DNA from: Isoetes taiwanensis
Taxonomy: Eukaryota; Streptophyta; Lycopodiopsida; Isoetales; Isoetaceae
Direction: 5' to 3'
Assembly: GCA_021234155.1 (NCBI GenBank)
Contig: JAJEKV010000040.1
Span: 11,739,072 to 11,803,071, forward strand
DNA length: 64,000 nucleotides
The notes under the pieces were generated by a model. The model saw nothing but the letters and a program-made list of their open reading frames with translations. It was not told the origin of the DNA and made no database searches. Shown here piece by piece: positions 43,820-53,767 of the stretch. The first letter of the stretch is position 1, and each line of letters opens with the position of its first letter. A program made the translations under genes and the position numbers.

Positions 43820-44659
43820 CTAGAATCTGGCATCTGCCCTCCTAGACCAGTTGTCTGTGCCGTGTGCATCATATCCTAGGTACCTGTATTCCGCCGATTC
43901 TTCCAATTCTATCCCCATATATTTGAAATGTATGTGTCTATTTCTGGTGTCGAACGTGACTATTTCCATTTTTGCTAGATTTACTGTTAGCCCTGTCCTT
44001 TTACAAAATGCTTCTAGTAGCCCTAGTAACCTGCACATAACCTTGCTCTTTGTAGCCATCATGCTTAAATCATCTGCATATAGCATGATAGGCACCTTGG
44101 TGTCCCCCAGTGTTGGGGCATCTGCATCCCCTTGGTGTTCTGTGACGAACCCGTGTAATGCATCTACGTATATACTGAATAGTGTCGGGGACAGAGGGCA
44201 TCCCTGTTTAACCCCTGTGTCACAGTCTATCATCTGTCCTTCCTGTTCCATTTTTGTATATACTCTCTGATACAGTCGCGCTATTGATCCTACAATGCCT
44301 TCTGGGGCTCCTATATCTACTAGTTTTTGCATCAGCTTTTCCCGTGGGACTGTATCAAATGCTTTTCTAAAGTCTACAAAGCAGCATATTATCCTCTTTC
44401 CCTGTGATTTGCATTGTTCTATTAAGATCCGAAGCGTTACCAGATGGTCTATGGTTGAGTGTTCTGGTCTAAAGCCTGTATGTTCTTGTGCCCTTAGGTT
44501 TTCTGTTTCTGCCCAATATTTCAGTTTATCATCCAGCACTTTCCCAAACCACTTGACAAAGATAGAGCTCACCATTATCGTCCTATAGTTCCTAGGCTCT
44601 TCCCTGCTCCCTCCCTTATATAGGGGTATCACCCTGTTGCACGTCCATCTATCTGGCAA
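43820..44659 (-). CDS. LINE reverse transcriptase
   Basis: 279 residues with the non-LTR reverse transcriptase series: RVIPLYKGGSREEPRNYR (motif 0/1), HTGFRPEHSTIDHL, CFVDFRKAFDTVPR (motif A with catalytic Asp), GVKQGCPLSPTLFSIYVD (motif B), MLYADDLSMMA (motif C), and CKRTGLTVNLAKMEI (motif D). Makes cDNA at a nicked chromosomal target. The stop after ADARF is TAG where a Gln codon would be expected, and coding sense continues after it. Confidence 0.9.
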   Translation of the reverse strand: MPDRWTCNRVIPLYKGGSREEPRNYRTIMVSSIFVKWFGKVLDDKLKYWAETENLRAQEHTGFRPEHSTIDHLVTLRILIEQCKSQGKRIICCFVDFRKAFDTVPREKLMQKLVDIGAPEGIVGSIARLYQRVYTKMEQEGQMIDCDTGVKQGCPLSPTLFSIYVDALHGFVTEHQGDADAPTLGDTKVPIMLYADDLSMMATKSKVMCRLLGLLEAFCKRTGLTVNLAKMEIVTFDTRNRHIHFKYMGIELEESAEYRYLGYDAHGTDNWSRRADARF

Positions 44660-44914
44660 CCCTGTGTGGATTATGCCATTAAATATCCCAGCTACCTATT
44701 TTCCAATTATTGTGTCTACACATTTCAGTAGCTCGGCAGTCAATCCGTAGAGGTCTGGTGCTTTGTTATTGGACATTTTGTGTAGAGCAATCATCACCTC
44801 TTGCACGCTAAAACACGGTTTATTTGTCTCATGTGGGGTGGGTATTGGTATTGGTCCGGCCTCTGTCTTGTATAGTTTCTCAAGATATTCTTCACAATGA
44901 ATCCCTCGGATACC

Positions 44915-45364
44915 CTATTGTATATTCTCTGGTTTTCTATTCCCCTTTCCCTTCATTTTAAGGCCTTTCCAAAACCTCTTGGGTTGCTTTCTTAACATCT
45001 TTGCCAGCCCCCATTGGTGTTGTAGCAAATTCCTGTTCCATTTTGATTTTAACAATCTTAGGTATGTCGTCCTTTCTGTGTGATATGTTTCTGTGCCTTT
45101 CTGATCCCCCACTCTCCTTTTCTGTTCCCTACATTCCTCATCATACCACACTGAAGCCCTAAACGCCTGGTTCTTCCTAAGTCTTATCCGTTTTCCGAAA
45201 ATGTCTCTTGCTGTTTTCACCATTATATCATTGAGCATGTTCCCATTCTCATCTGCCCTATGTTCCTCCCATGCCCATTTCTCCACTTTTGATTTAACAC
45301 TTTGTGTGAAGGTTTCCGCGTGCCTACTCTGGAGTTGTATTTTCAAATCTGTGTTCTTTTCCAT
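44915..45364 (-). CDS. LINE ORF2 linker between endonuclease and reverse transcriptase
   Basis: 149 basic, helix-rich residues (KLEIQLQ-like start, RKNQAFRASVWYDEECREQK, RNLLQHQWGLAKMLRKQPK, RFWKGLK). W-Y-D-x-E-C followed by basic helices is typical of the segment before motif 0 in plant LINEs. It is separated from reverse transcriptase by about 255 bases of broken frame (44660-44914). Confidence 0.7.
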   Translation of the reverse strand: MEKNTDLKIQLQSRHAETFTQSVKSKVEKWAWEEHRADENGNMLNDIMVKTARDIFGKRIRLRKNQAFRASVWYDEECREQKRRVGDQKGTETYHTERTTYLRLLKSKWNRNLLQHQWGLAKMLRKQPKRFWKGLKMKGKGNRKPENIQ

Positions 45365-46125
45365 TCGTGGTCTATCAGTCTGTGCCTGTCCTTTCTATTT
45401 GAGTGTCAGCTGTATGGGTTCCCCCTCTTTTCAATTGGCCATTTCGCTATGTCGAAGCTTAGGATATCTACTGCTGCTTGGTCATTTAGTAATACATAAT
45501 CGACTATGCTTTTCCCATGTGTATTCTGGCTCGTAAATTCCCTTGATCCGTGCCATTTCTGTGCCCCGTTGGCTATAATGACTCCTGTTGATGTGCATAT
45601 TTCTACTAGTAACTCCCCTCTGGCATTAATTTCTGCCTTGTCTTCTGTACTTCTTTTTCAATCCTGTGATCACGCAGTGTGTACCCATTGCCCATCTGCC
45701 TTGTTCATGCTCATGATCTGTGCCTATTCCTGACCTGTCCTGGCATTCAGGTCTCCCACCAGTATCATTGGTCTCTGGTCTTTCCATTTCATCATACTTT
45801 CCCCCAGGTCCATTAGTTCCAATTTGTCACTGTTTGGCGGGTAGTATGCTACAATCAAGGTTAACTCTTTTTTATTTTGCAATTAAATGCCTAACATCAT
45901 GTACCTTTTATTGATATCTGAATGTAAAATACATACATTATTGGCTATACTTTCTCTTACATAGCACGCTAATCCTGCACTTCCTCTTCCTATCTCCGTG
46001 GACGTTAAAATATACTTCCTTCCTTCCTTCCTTCCTTCCTTAAAATCCTTGTCTTTCCAGCATGTGAATAGCCGATACCCTTCCTCCTCTGGCAGTCTCT
46101 TGAAATTATAACTTACAGTAGACAT
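45365..46125 (-). pseudogene. LINE AP-endonuclease remnant
   Basis: Frame 46125-45883 reads GRGSAGLACYVRESIANNV, a block of APE-type endonucleases (GG-x-A-x-Y...), and is preceded by a Lys/Glu tract from a CCTT microsatellite (46017-46044). Further fragments down to 45365 include WHGSREFTSQNTHGKSIVDY (45556-45497), matching the endonuclease N-G-x-x-L-x-x-x block. Several stops and shifts. Confidence 0.6.
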
Positions 46126-47481
46126 GTAGTAGACATGTACGTATCTTGGTTATGCACTTTAGGCATGATGTCAGACATGATTAAAAAAAAAAAAAAAAAG
46201 AAAGATGTCAGACATGATGCGCATTCTTTATTGTTTATCAAGCTATTATTTTGCGCATGTATTTTATGACATGGACAATTGTTGTCCTCATTTTATTTCA
46301 TGTTTCATATTGCATCAATATTTGTTATATGAGCGTGATATGTTTGGTTTATTATAGGTAGTCCATCTATCTTTTACAAGTTTTTCTTAGGTGGTATTTC
46401 TACAGGCCACAAAAAGGTGTTTTCGGACTACAAATATGGACAAGCAGCTTGTTTTGGGCATCAACCACCTCTGTCTTCGAATCTTGTGTTCCAGCATTCA
46501 ATCGACCTGTTTTGCATGAATCCCTGGGGGTTTTAGTTCCGCACATCCCATCGGTCATATAAACTTGTTTCTCTGAGTTGCTTCTGAAGATTTGAGACAT
46601 TAGAGGATCCGTGACAGAATCCTTAAATCTAATCTGATGTTGTTGCCCAACATATATCTCTTAGTCCACATAGTTATAAAAGCTTGAACGGTATTTGGAA
46701 TAGAGTGTAAGTTCAATAAGGCTAAAACACTTTACGTGCTTTTATTAAATGTCAATAGGAAAACGTCCTCTTGAGGTTGGAGCATCTGATGTCTATTTGG
46801 AATAAATGGAAGTTTATTAAGTCTGTATTCAGATCCCAGAGTCAAGATTTGCCATACCCAATCTATAGTGGACCCAGTTGGGGTGAATTTTTGTGCTCGT
46901 ATCAATCTTTGGATTATAAATCCTATCTATCTATCTATCTATCTATTGTTTAAATTTGGTTTTTCCGGCACCCCAAAAACTTTTTAGATTTTTTTTAACT
47001 TGATTTCCTAAGATTTGGAGGATTTTGGCGGCCGGAAAACAATTCCGATTTGCCAAAAATTTCTTTAGCATTATGTTAGTATATTATTTTTCTGGAAATC
47101 TAAGTTAGCGTGCATGCCGTGTTTGGCAATCTAGGCATGCATGGCGGATGAAAGACATCTGGAGAAGTTATTGAAGCACGGCCTGCAGATGTGAAGGATA
47201 AGCATGCCCGGAGGGTTGTAAAATATCGAGGGTAATCATGCCCTTCTGCCCTTATCCTCTGTTATTTCTTCTCTGCTATTTGTTTGATAATATTTGGTTG
47301 TTTCTTCCTTGCTGTTTGTGCAGTTCATTTGTCATTGTGCCGTTTATTTCTCACACTAGAAAATGCATGGCAAACCGCTTTCTCAACATCATGAGCGAAA
47401 GTGATGGTCTCTTCAGCAAAGCTTTAAATGTAGAGCTTCAGAAGCTGGAGCAAATGCAGGGGATCCCAATCCAGCTTGCTT
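46126..47481. other. Unassigned region with microsatellites
   Basis: No convincing gene. Contains an A17-type run (46183-46199), a CTAT repeat (46925-46948) and AT-rich DNA. Just before the copia insertion (47362-47486) is an open segment MANRFLNIMSESDGLFSKAL that looks codon-like, but I cannot assign it. Its continuation after the copia element is not evident. Confidence 0.5.
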
Positions 47482-47486
47482 TGTTC

Positions 47487-48152
47487 TGTTAGAATTAATG
47501 GCATATGTTAATGCCATATTCCGGATGGACTATTATAACACGAAACACTTGGTGCAATGTTAAAAAGCCACGTATTGCATATACGTGTTGAATACATGCT
47601 TTAGAAAGGGGCAAAATAAAAAGAAGAGGAGAGGACACACGAGTGGGCGAGAAAACAACGAGGAGGTGTTTCAAGATCCGGTTGGCGGCGATTGATGTCC
47701 GGGCGTGGATAATCCGTAAGTAAAGGAAGAGCATCGGATTGGTATTGTGTTGTGGAACCCAAAGCACTTAGTAGATTGACGGTTTTTTATGGCGGGGAGT
47801 CGGATCAAGACAAGGAGCTTGGCTGATCTGGTTTAGATCGATACTAGCGGTGGCAACCGCAGCAGTGAGCGAGGAGAGCTTGTGTTCTATCGTGATCAGC
47901 GGATTATATCCGTAGTCGGACTTGTGCATCCGCGGGTATTTTTGGGTGCTTGGAATACAAAGGAGCATCGCGGGCGTGGAATCGGTAGGGGCCCGTAAGA
48001 GCCGCAAGAAGAATCGACTTGCCCCGGCCGCCAAATTCATCTGTATGGTGTTTACAAGCTGCGGCTGATTCTATCTAAGAAGAAGTGTAATCTGTGAAGG
48101 AGACAGAGTATTGGTATTCTTGGGTTCGATTCCCAGGCTCTGAAATCAAACA
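47487..48152 (+). repeat. 5' LTR of the copia element
   Basis: TGTTAGAATTAATGG ... AAATCAAACA, 666 bases. Near its 3' end TTGGGTTCGATTCCCAGG looks like a tRNA T-arm and contains a box B consensus. Differs from the 3' LTR mainly at CTG/CAG sites. Confidence 0.95.
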
Positions 48153-48153
48153 G

Positions 48154-48166
48154 TGGTATCAGAGCA
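48154..48166 (+). other. Primer binding site of the copia element (initiator tRNA-Met)
   Basis: TGGTATCAGAGCA one base after the LTR. Complementary to the initiator tRNA-Met 3' end, as usual in plant copia elements. Confidence 0.92.
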
Positions 48167-48179
48167 AAGTTCAGTAACC

Positions 48180-48452
48180 ATGGAAGCAGACTCGAGAGCA
48201 GTTTCTCTCACCATTGACTCTGGAGCTGAGAGAACAGTGATTGCTTCGGAGAAGCTGATAAAGGAGTTAAGGGAATCGGATACGCCGTGCATACGAATGG
48301 GTAATGGGCAATTGCAGGAAGTAAAAGGAAGTGGAAGACTGGAATTTTGTCACGACCATACAGAGAAAATATGCTTGGAAAATGCTTTGTACACCCTCGG
48401 TATGTCAGATAATCTTGTTTCAAAGAGCGTAATTAGCGGATGCAGGTTATAA
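48180..48452 (+). CDS. Copia aspartic protease
   Basis: The ATG at 48180 (MEADSRAVSLTIDSGAERT) begins 14 bases after the primer site, which is where Gag should be. The active site is TIDSGAERTV. NALYTLGMSDNLVSKSVIS is the usual copia block after the protease (vLyVP.l..NLiSvs). The frame then shifts by one base near 48440 into the next frame. Confidence 0.85.
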   Translation: MEADSRAVSLTIDSGAERTVIASEKLIKELRESDTPCIRMGNGQLQEVKGSGRLEFCHDHTEKICLENALYTLGMSDNLVSKSVISGCRL

Positions 48453-48480
48453 ACTGAATTTTGATGCTTCGCGTTGTGAA

Positions 48481-49443
48481 ATGGTGCGTAATGGAAAAAT
48501 CATGTATGCATACAGAAGAGGTAAATTATATTGTTTGGAAGCATTTCCATATATTGGAAGTGTAGGTTCACTGGAGTTGTGGCATTTGAGATGTGGACAT
48601 GCTAGCAATAAAACTATTGAAATTATGAGTAAACATTGTTTGGTTGAGGGCTTGCCCACTGGTTTAGACAGTAAAGAACATGAAATTTGTCGTGGTTGCA
48701 TGCTTGGGAAGCAGACTAGACTTGCCTTTCATCCTCGTTTTTCCAAAACGTTGGGTATTTTGAATTTAGTACATTCGGATTTGTGTGGTCCGATGCGTGT
48801 GCAGAGTATGAGTGGCAAGACCTACTTTATCACGTTTATTGATGATTTTTCTAGAAGGACGAGATGTTATTTTTTGAAATCTAAAGATCAGGCATTCCAG
48901 GCGTTTCAGTTATATTTGGCAGAAGCTGAACGTGAAACTTCCAGACAGTTGAAACGTTTTGCGTTGGATTCGGGGAGAGTATCTATCAGGAGCATTTATG
49001 CGTTTTGTCGAGAAAAGGGATACTGGCGGCAATTCACTTGTAGCCATACCAAAGCCAGAAGCGGCATTGCCGAAAGGAAGAATAGAACTCTGATGAATGC
49101 AGTGCGCGCGATGTTGAAGCATGCGGGTTTGCCCAATTATCTGTGGGCGGAGGCGGTGCAGGCAGCATGTTATATTCAGAATAAGTTGCCCTCAGCAGGG
49201 ATTAGAGGGAGAATTCCGGAGGAAGTGTGGTGTGGGAGAAACGAAATTGTGGAAAGGTTGCGTGCGTATGGTTGTTTAGCATACATGCATGTGCCGGAGG
49301 AGTTGCGTTCCAAACTAGATGACCGAAGTATAGAAACTTACCTTGTTGGCTATGAGGATCAGGGGTATAGGTTGTATGATCCTAAGACTAGAAAAATTCA
49401 TGTAAGTCGAGATGTGGTGTTTGATTTAAACCGTGTTTTATAA
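48481..49443 (+). CDS. Copia integrase
   Basis: 320 residues. The GAG-pre-integrase zinc module is WHLRCGHASNKTIEIM then CRGCMLGKQTR. The core has VHSDLCGPM (first Asp), ALDSGRVSIRS (second Asp, in a degraded form of the usual SDxGGE block) and SGIAERKNRTL (Glu). The C-terminal copia block runs LPNYLWAEAVQAACYIQN to VGYEDQGYRLYDPKTRKIHV. The residue after the second Asp block differs from the family (GR for GGE), so activity is doubtful. Confidence 0.88.
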   Translation: MVRNGKIMYAYRRGKLYCLEAFPYIGSVGSLELWHLRCGHASNKTIEIMSKHCLVEGLPTGLDSKEHEICRGCMLGKQTRLAFHPRFSKTLGILNLVHSDLCGPMRVQSMSGKTYFITFIDDFSRRTRCYFLKSKDQAFQAFQLYLAEAERETSRQLKRFALDSGRVSIRSIYAFCREKGYWRQFTCSHTKARSGIAERKNRTLMNAVRAMLKHAGLPNYLWAEAVQAACYIQNKLPSAGIRGRIPEEVWCGRNEIVERLRAYGCLAYMHVPEELRSKLDDRSIETYLVGYEDQGYRLYDPKTRKIHVSRDVVFDLNRVL

Positions 49444-50424
49444 AGATAGGTTCGCAAAGCCAGATATGACGCATAAAGAAAAGGAAAACTTGGAAAACCA
49501 ACCTTGGGCTCCAGAGGGCTGGTTTGATGATGAGGATGATGAAAAGAAAGAAGAATATCAACTAGAAGATGTTGAGGCCCAGGAGATAGAAGATGACATT
49601 GTGGAAGAACTTCCGGAAAATACAGGATTAGAAGAGCGTGGTATGGAAGCGTGTTTGGAAGAACAAATTGAAGAGCAAAGCGGTAGAGTCGGGGAGATGT
49701 AAGGGTTGAAGAACAAACTGAAGAGCGCATGCAAAGTGGAACCTGGAGAGGTAGGGGTCGAAGAACTGCCTCATCCACAGAGAGGTGATGCAGAGAGATT
49801 AAAGCGAGAAGTACCCTTTGACACATCAAAATATGGAAGGGATGAGCGTGGTAGAAGCACTCGCGAACGCAGAGTCCCTGAAAGATTTAAGGAATATGAA
49901 TTGGGGCCACCATCCATGTTATGTGTTGTGGAGCCGAAATCTTATGATGAAGCTGTCAACTCACCAGAAGCAGAAAAATGGCACAGGGCAATGGAGGAGG
50001 AGTTGAACTCATTTAAATTGACAGGCACCTATGATTTAGTTTCGCGTCCAAAAAGGAAGAATGTTGTGGGATGTAAGTGGATTTTCCGTTTGAAAAAGGG
50101 GCCTGATGGTGAAGTTGAAAGGTACAAGGCAAGGTTGGTTGCTGTGGCTTCACTCAAAAGGAGGGTATAGATTACCACGATACATTTTCTCCTATTGTTA
50201 AACTAACCAGTTTGAGAGCTTTAATAGCCCTTGCAGTTGAGCATAATCTGGAACTTGACCATATGGATGTAAAAACAGCGTTTTTAAATGGGGATTTGGA
50301 GGAGGAAATTTTCATGGAGCAACCGATTGGCTTCGAGGTGCAAGGCAACAAAGTTTGCAGGCTGAAGAAAGCGGTATACGGGCTTAGACAAGCAAAATCG
50401 ACAATGAATGCGCATTATGTATGA
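49433..50424 (+). CDS. Copia linker and reverse transcriptase, N-terminal half
   Basis: Frames 49433-49702 and 49706-50170 hold the acidic linker and RERRVPERFKEYE, then WHRAMEEELNSF and VVGCKWIFRLKKGPDGEVER, the classic copia entry. There is a small shift near 50150. The frame 50212-50424 has LDHMDVKTAFLNGDLEEEIF (motif A with catalytic Asp) and KAVYGLRQAKS, ending in a break at 50400-50425 (CGACAATGAATGC where a CAG-rich Trp motif is expected). Confidence 0.88.
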
Positions 50425-51520
50425 ATTCCTTCTTATTATCTCAAGGGTTTGAAAAGTTAGCGAGTGAAGGAAATTTATACATACGAAGAGTAGGTGATGA
50501 GTTTTGCATTATTGCTTTGTATGTTGATGACTGCGTAATGACCGCGAGCAATAGAAAGTTTTTGGATGAATGCAAAGCTATCCTAAAAGCCAGGTTTGAG
50601 ATGAGTGATCTTGGTTGTTTAAAGAAGCTTTTAGGGATGGAGGTTACTCGGAATAGGGAAACTGGAGTGCTTATGTTGACTCAGAAGCAATATATTAGAA
50701 AGATGCTTGATAAGTTTTTATGGCCTGAGTGTAAACCGGTTCCAACCCCTCTAGTGGTTAACAATAAAAATCTGTGGGAGTATGTGTCCTAGCACCGAGG
50801 AAGAGAAAAAGGCGCATGAAGAAAATACCATATAGGGAACTCATAGGAAGTTTACTTTTTGTAGCCAATGCCACAAGGCCCGATATTGCGTTTGCCGTAA
50901 GTCTGTTGAGCAGGTATTTGAACAATCGGGTTGGGCACTTTGGGCCGCGAAAAAGCAATTCTTAGGTATTTGAAGGGAACTATAGAGTCGGGATTGGTTA
51001 TATAAAAGTGATGGGAACCCCGAAATAGCGGGTTTTTGCAGAGCTTTACGGGTTATGCTGTGCATCTGTGGGGTTTGGAGACTTGGATGAGCGAAAGTCT
51101 ACCACGGGATATCTTTGCAAACTCAATGGGACGATAATTTCATGGTGTAGTAAGAAACGAATTGTGCGGCAATGTCGAAAGCCGAAGTCGAGTATATATC
51201 GGCATCGTCGTTATGTAGAGAAATAATTTGGCTAAGGAGACCGTTAGATGAACTTGGGGAGAAGCAAGAGAATCCAACTAAGTTATATTGTGATAACAAA
51301 AGTTGTATAGCTATAGCTAAAAATCCGATCGCATTCGAGGGACGAAACACATTGATTTGCATTATCATTTTATTCGAGAGAAGGTGACTGAAGGAGAAAT
51401 TGATTTGCAGTATATCCCTACTAGTAGACAGGAAGCAGATATTTTGACGAAAGCGTTGGGTGAAAGGAAACATGTCGAGTTTAGAAGTGCTATTGGCATT
51501 CGGAATATGGCATGAAGGGG
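50421..51520 (+). pseudogene. Copia reverse transcriptase C-terminal half and RNase H (broken)
   Basis: Frame 50421-50792 has SQGFEKLASEGNLYIRR and IIALYVDDCVMTAS (the YVDD catalytic box) and FEMSDLGCLKKLLGMEV. After further breaks, 50774-50965 reads [20 protein letters not shown], and 51172-51387 reads EVEYISASSLCREIIWLRR and LYCDNKSCIAIAKNP (RNase H). It ends near 51513 (MA-TGA) just before the purine tract. Confidence 0.85.
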
Positions 51521-51523
51521 GAG

Positions 51524-52197
51524 TGTTAGAATTAATGGCATATGTTAATGCCATATTCCGGATGGACTATTATAACACGAAACACTTGGTGCAATGTTAA
51601 AAAGCCACGTATTGCATATACGTGTTGAATACATGCTTTAGAAAGGGGCAAAATAAAAAGAAGAGGAGAGGACACACAGTGGACGAGAGAAAACAACGAG
51701 GAGGTGTTCTGAAGATCTGGTTGGCAGAAGGCGATTGATGTCTGGCGTGGATAATCCGTAAAGGAAGAGCATCGGATTGGTATTCAGGTTGTGGAACCCA
51801 AAGCACTTAGTAGATTGACGGCGTTTTACAGTGGCAGGGAGTCGGATCAAGACAAGGAGCTTGGCTGATCTGGTTTAGATCGATACTAGCAGGGCACTGC
51901 AGCAGACAGGGAGCAGAGCTTGTGTTCTATCAGGATCAGGCGGATTATATCTGTAGTCGGACTTGTGCATCCGTGGGTATTTTTGGGTGCTTGGAATACA
52001 GTGAGCATCGTGGCAGGGAATCTGTGTAGGGGCCTGTGTAAGAGCTGCAAGAAGAATCGACTTGCCCTGAAGCTGCCAAATTCATCTGTATGGTGTTTAC
52101 AAGCTGCGGCTGATTCTATCTAAGAAGAAGTGTAATCTGTGAAGGAGACAGAGTATTGGTATTCTTGGGTTCGATTCCCAGGCTCTGAAATCAAACA
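51524..52197 (+). repeat. 3' LTR of the copia element
   Basis: 674 bases, same ends as the left LTR. Followed directly by the TGTTC duplication. Confidence 0.95.
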
Positions 52198-52202
52198 TGT
52201 TC

Positions 52203-53190
52203 AACCGAGGTTTGTTGGTTCAGCCTTGCTTTGTCTAATTCACTCTTGATTAAACATGGTGGATCTAGGATTAGCCTGCATCATTGGAAAACGAATCCAA
52301 AGCATGCATTTTTCCGTTACCCCATTTTATTCTAGGTATTAATTTTTCTTTCTGGCTTTGGCATTTATCATTCGTCAGCATGTCAGACCTTTGAATTTCC
52401 GATATGCATTTGCACCAAGAGAATGGCAAGATCTTCAGAAATGCTCTCAACCCTGAGCGTCCAGCTTTTTAGATCCAGGTGGAGCAAACACATTGATCAC
52501 AGGTATGAGAATTGCCAGAAGCAGTCAGATATGGAATGCTTATTCCGATTTCTTTACCTATTCCTCTTTTGGAGCTTTATGATTGACTTCACAAGAATGC
52601 TTTTACAGAGATCTTCAAGTGTTCTGTTACGTTGAAAATTTGGTGTGCATCTGCTGTGCTCTTAACGTAGCATGGTAGGTATAGGTGCATATCTAGGACG
52701 CTAAATATACTGCCTTCAGACATTTGCATTCCAGCTTTATTTTAATAAGTAGATTCTATAATGTATAACACATGCCTTTCACTTTCCAATTTGATGGTTT
52801 GATTGTGACATTGGCTGTATTGAAATAACTTTCAACTGTTAGGCAAAACGCTGCTTAGGCTTACCTTGCATGGCTTCTTCCCGAGTTACTATTCGTCTTA
52901 GGAAAATAAAAGCTTGCTTGACTCTACCCAGCCCATCATTTTTGTTCACTTGCAAGGGTGGTCCTTAACTGGTGACGTAGCTACAACTTATTCTTTTTGT
53001 TACCTCTTCTCAGTCATGGCTTCTCTGTGAGAATGTTGAAGTAATTCCGTCTAGCAAGTCGTCTTCAAAATATACGAGCCTATAGGACCCAGAAGAGAAT
53101 GGGCAGTTACAGGCATCTTGAAATGAAGTCCATGCTATTTTCCTTGCAGATGGACTATCTTTTTTGCAGTCCTTTACAACCAGTATTTGC
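52203..53190. other. Unassigned region right of the copia element
   Basis: AT-rich. An open segment ENGKIFRNALNPERPAF (52420-52470) looks codon-like, but no family is recognised. It may be a decayed host gene into which the copia element inserted. Confidence 0.4.
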
Positions 53191-53194
53191 ATCA

Positions 53195-53405
53195 GTCTCA
53201 GTTGTGTTGCTGTTGGAAAGAGTACACAGTGGTATAATTGCACCAATTCATGCTTTTGCTGAAGCTGATCCTTTAACTTCTGATAGTATAAAGAATGAAA
53301 TGACTGGTCAAACAGCACGTCTAGGAGACGCAAATGCGAGAAACAAAGTGGAAATGTAGACTTGAAGAATGCTGTGCCATCTTATCTGCCTGAGGTATCA
53401 TAGTA
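53195..53405 (+). repeat. Direct duplication, copy 1
   Basis: From CAGTTGTGTTGCTGTTGG to GAGGTATCATAGTAACA. Recurs at 53562-53767 with a small deletion. Both copies end in CCTGAG|GTATCA, a splice-donor-like border, so this may be a duplicated exon of a decayed gene. Confidence 0.7.
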
Positions 53406-53561
53406 ACAAACAATTTACTATTTCATTTTGGCACAGTTTATGCAAAGATAATTTTCTTTGACTGCCAATCTATGCTAGATACAAACATCAGTTGGTTGCA
53501 TTGTTAATGCTCATGCTTTGCGAGTCGTTAAGGTTATACAGAAAACAAAATCATCATTAAA

Positions 53562-53767
53562 TCAGTTGTGTTGCTGTTGGAAAGAGTACACAGTCAATTC
53601 ACGGTTTTGCTGAAGCTGATCCTTTAACTTCTGATAGTATAAAGAATGAAATGACTGGTCAAACAGCACGTGGGAAAACTAGGAGACTCAAATGCGAGAA
53701 ACAAAGTGGAAATGTAGACGTGAAGAATGCTGTGCCATCTTATCTGCCTGAGGTATCATAGTAACAG
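53562..53767 (+). repeat. Direct duplication, copy 2
   Basis: Second copy of 53195-53405. It lacks about 15 bases after the ACACAGT and has a 7-base insertion (GGGAAAA) near 53672. Confidence 0.7.

Larger units (their letters stand above)
43714..46125 (-). mobile_element. LINE-type non-LTR retrotransposon, interrupted by the Ty3 element
   Basis: Minus strand order: endonuclease remnant (46125-45365), linker (45364-44915), reverse transcriptase (44659-43820), then LTR. Beyond the apparent stop after ADARF, the same frame continues into typical LINE sequence (SYFSMKNFCNRSK) up to the LTR edge, so its 3' end must lie left of the window. The 5' end near 46125 is probably truncated, and an A/T-rich run lies further out at 46183-46199. 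Confidence 0.85.
47487..52197 (+). mobile_element. Ty1/copia element, complete ends, gag-less
   Basis: Two LTRs (47487-48152, 51524-52197), perfect 5-bp target duplication TGTTC (47482-47486 and 52198-52202), initiator-Met primer site after the left LTR and a purine tract (GAAGGGGGAG, about 51514-51523) before the right. The internal part goes directly from primer site to protease, then integrase, reverse transcriptase and RNase H, the copia order. At 4.7 kb it is short because Gag and its zinc knuckle are missing. Confidence 0.95.

Noticed and set aside
46017-46044. Functional significance of the CCTT repeat
   Set aside because: Simple microsatellite within a decayed LINE. Nothing else supports a role.
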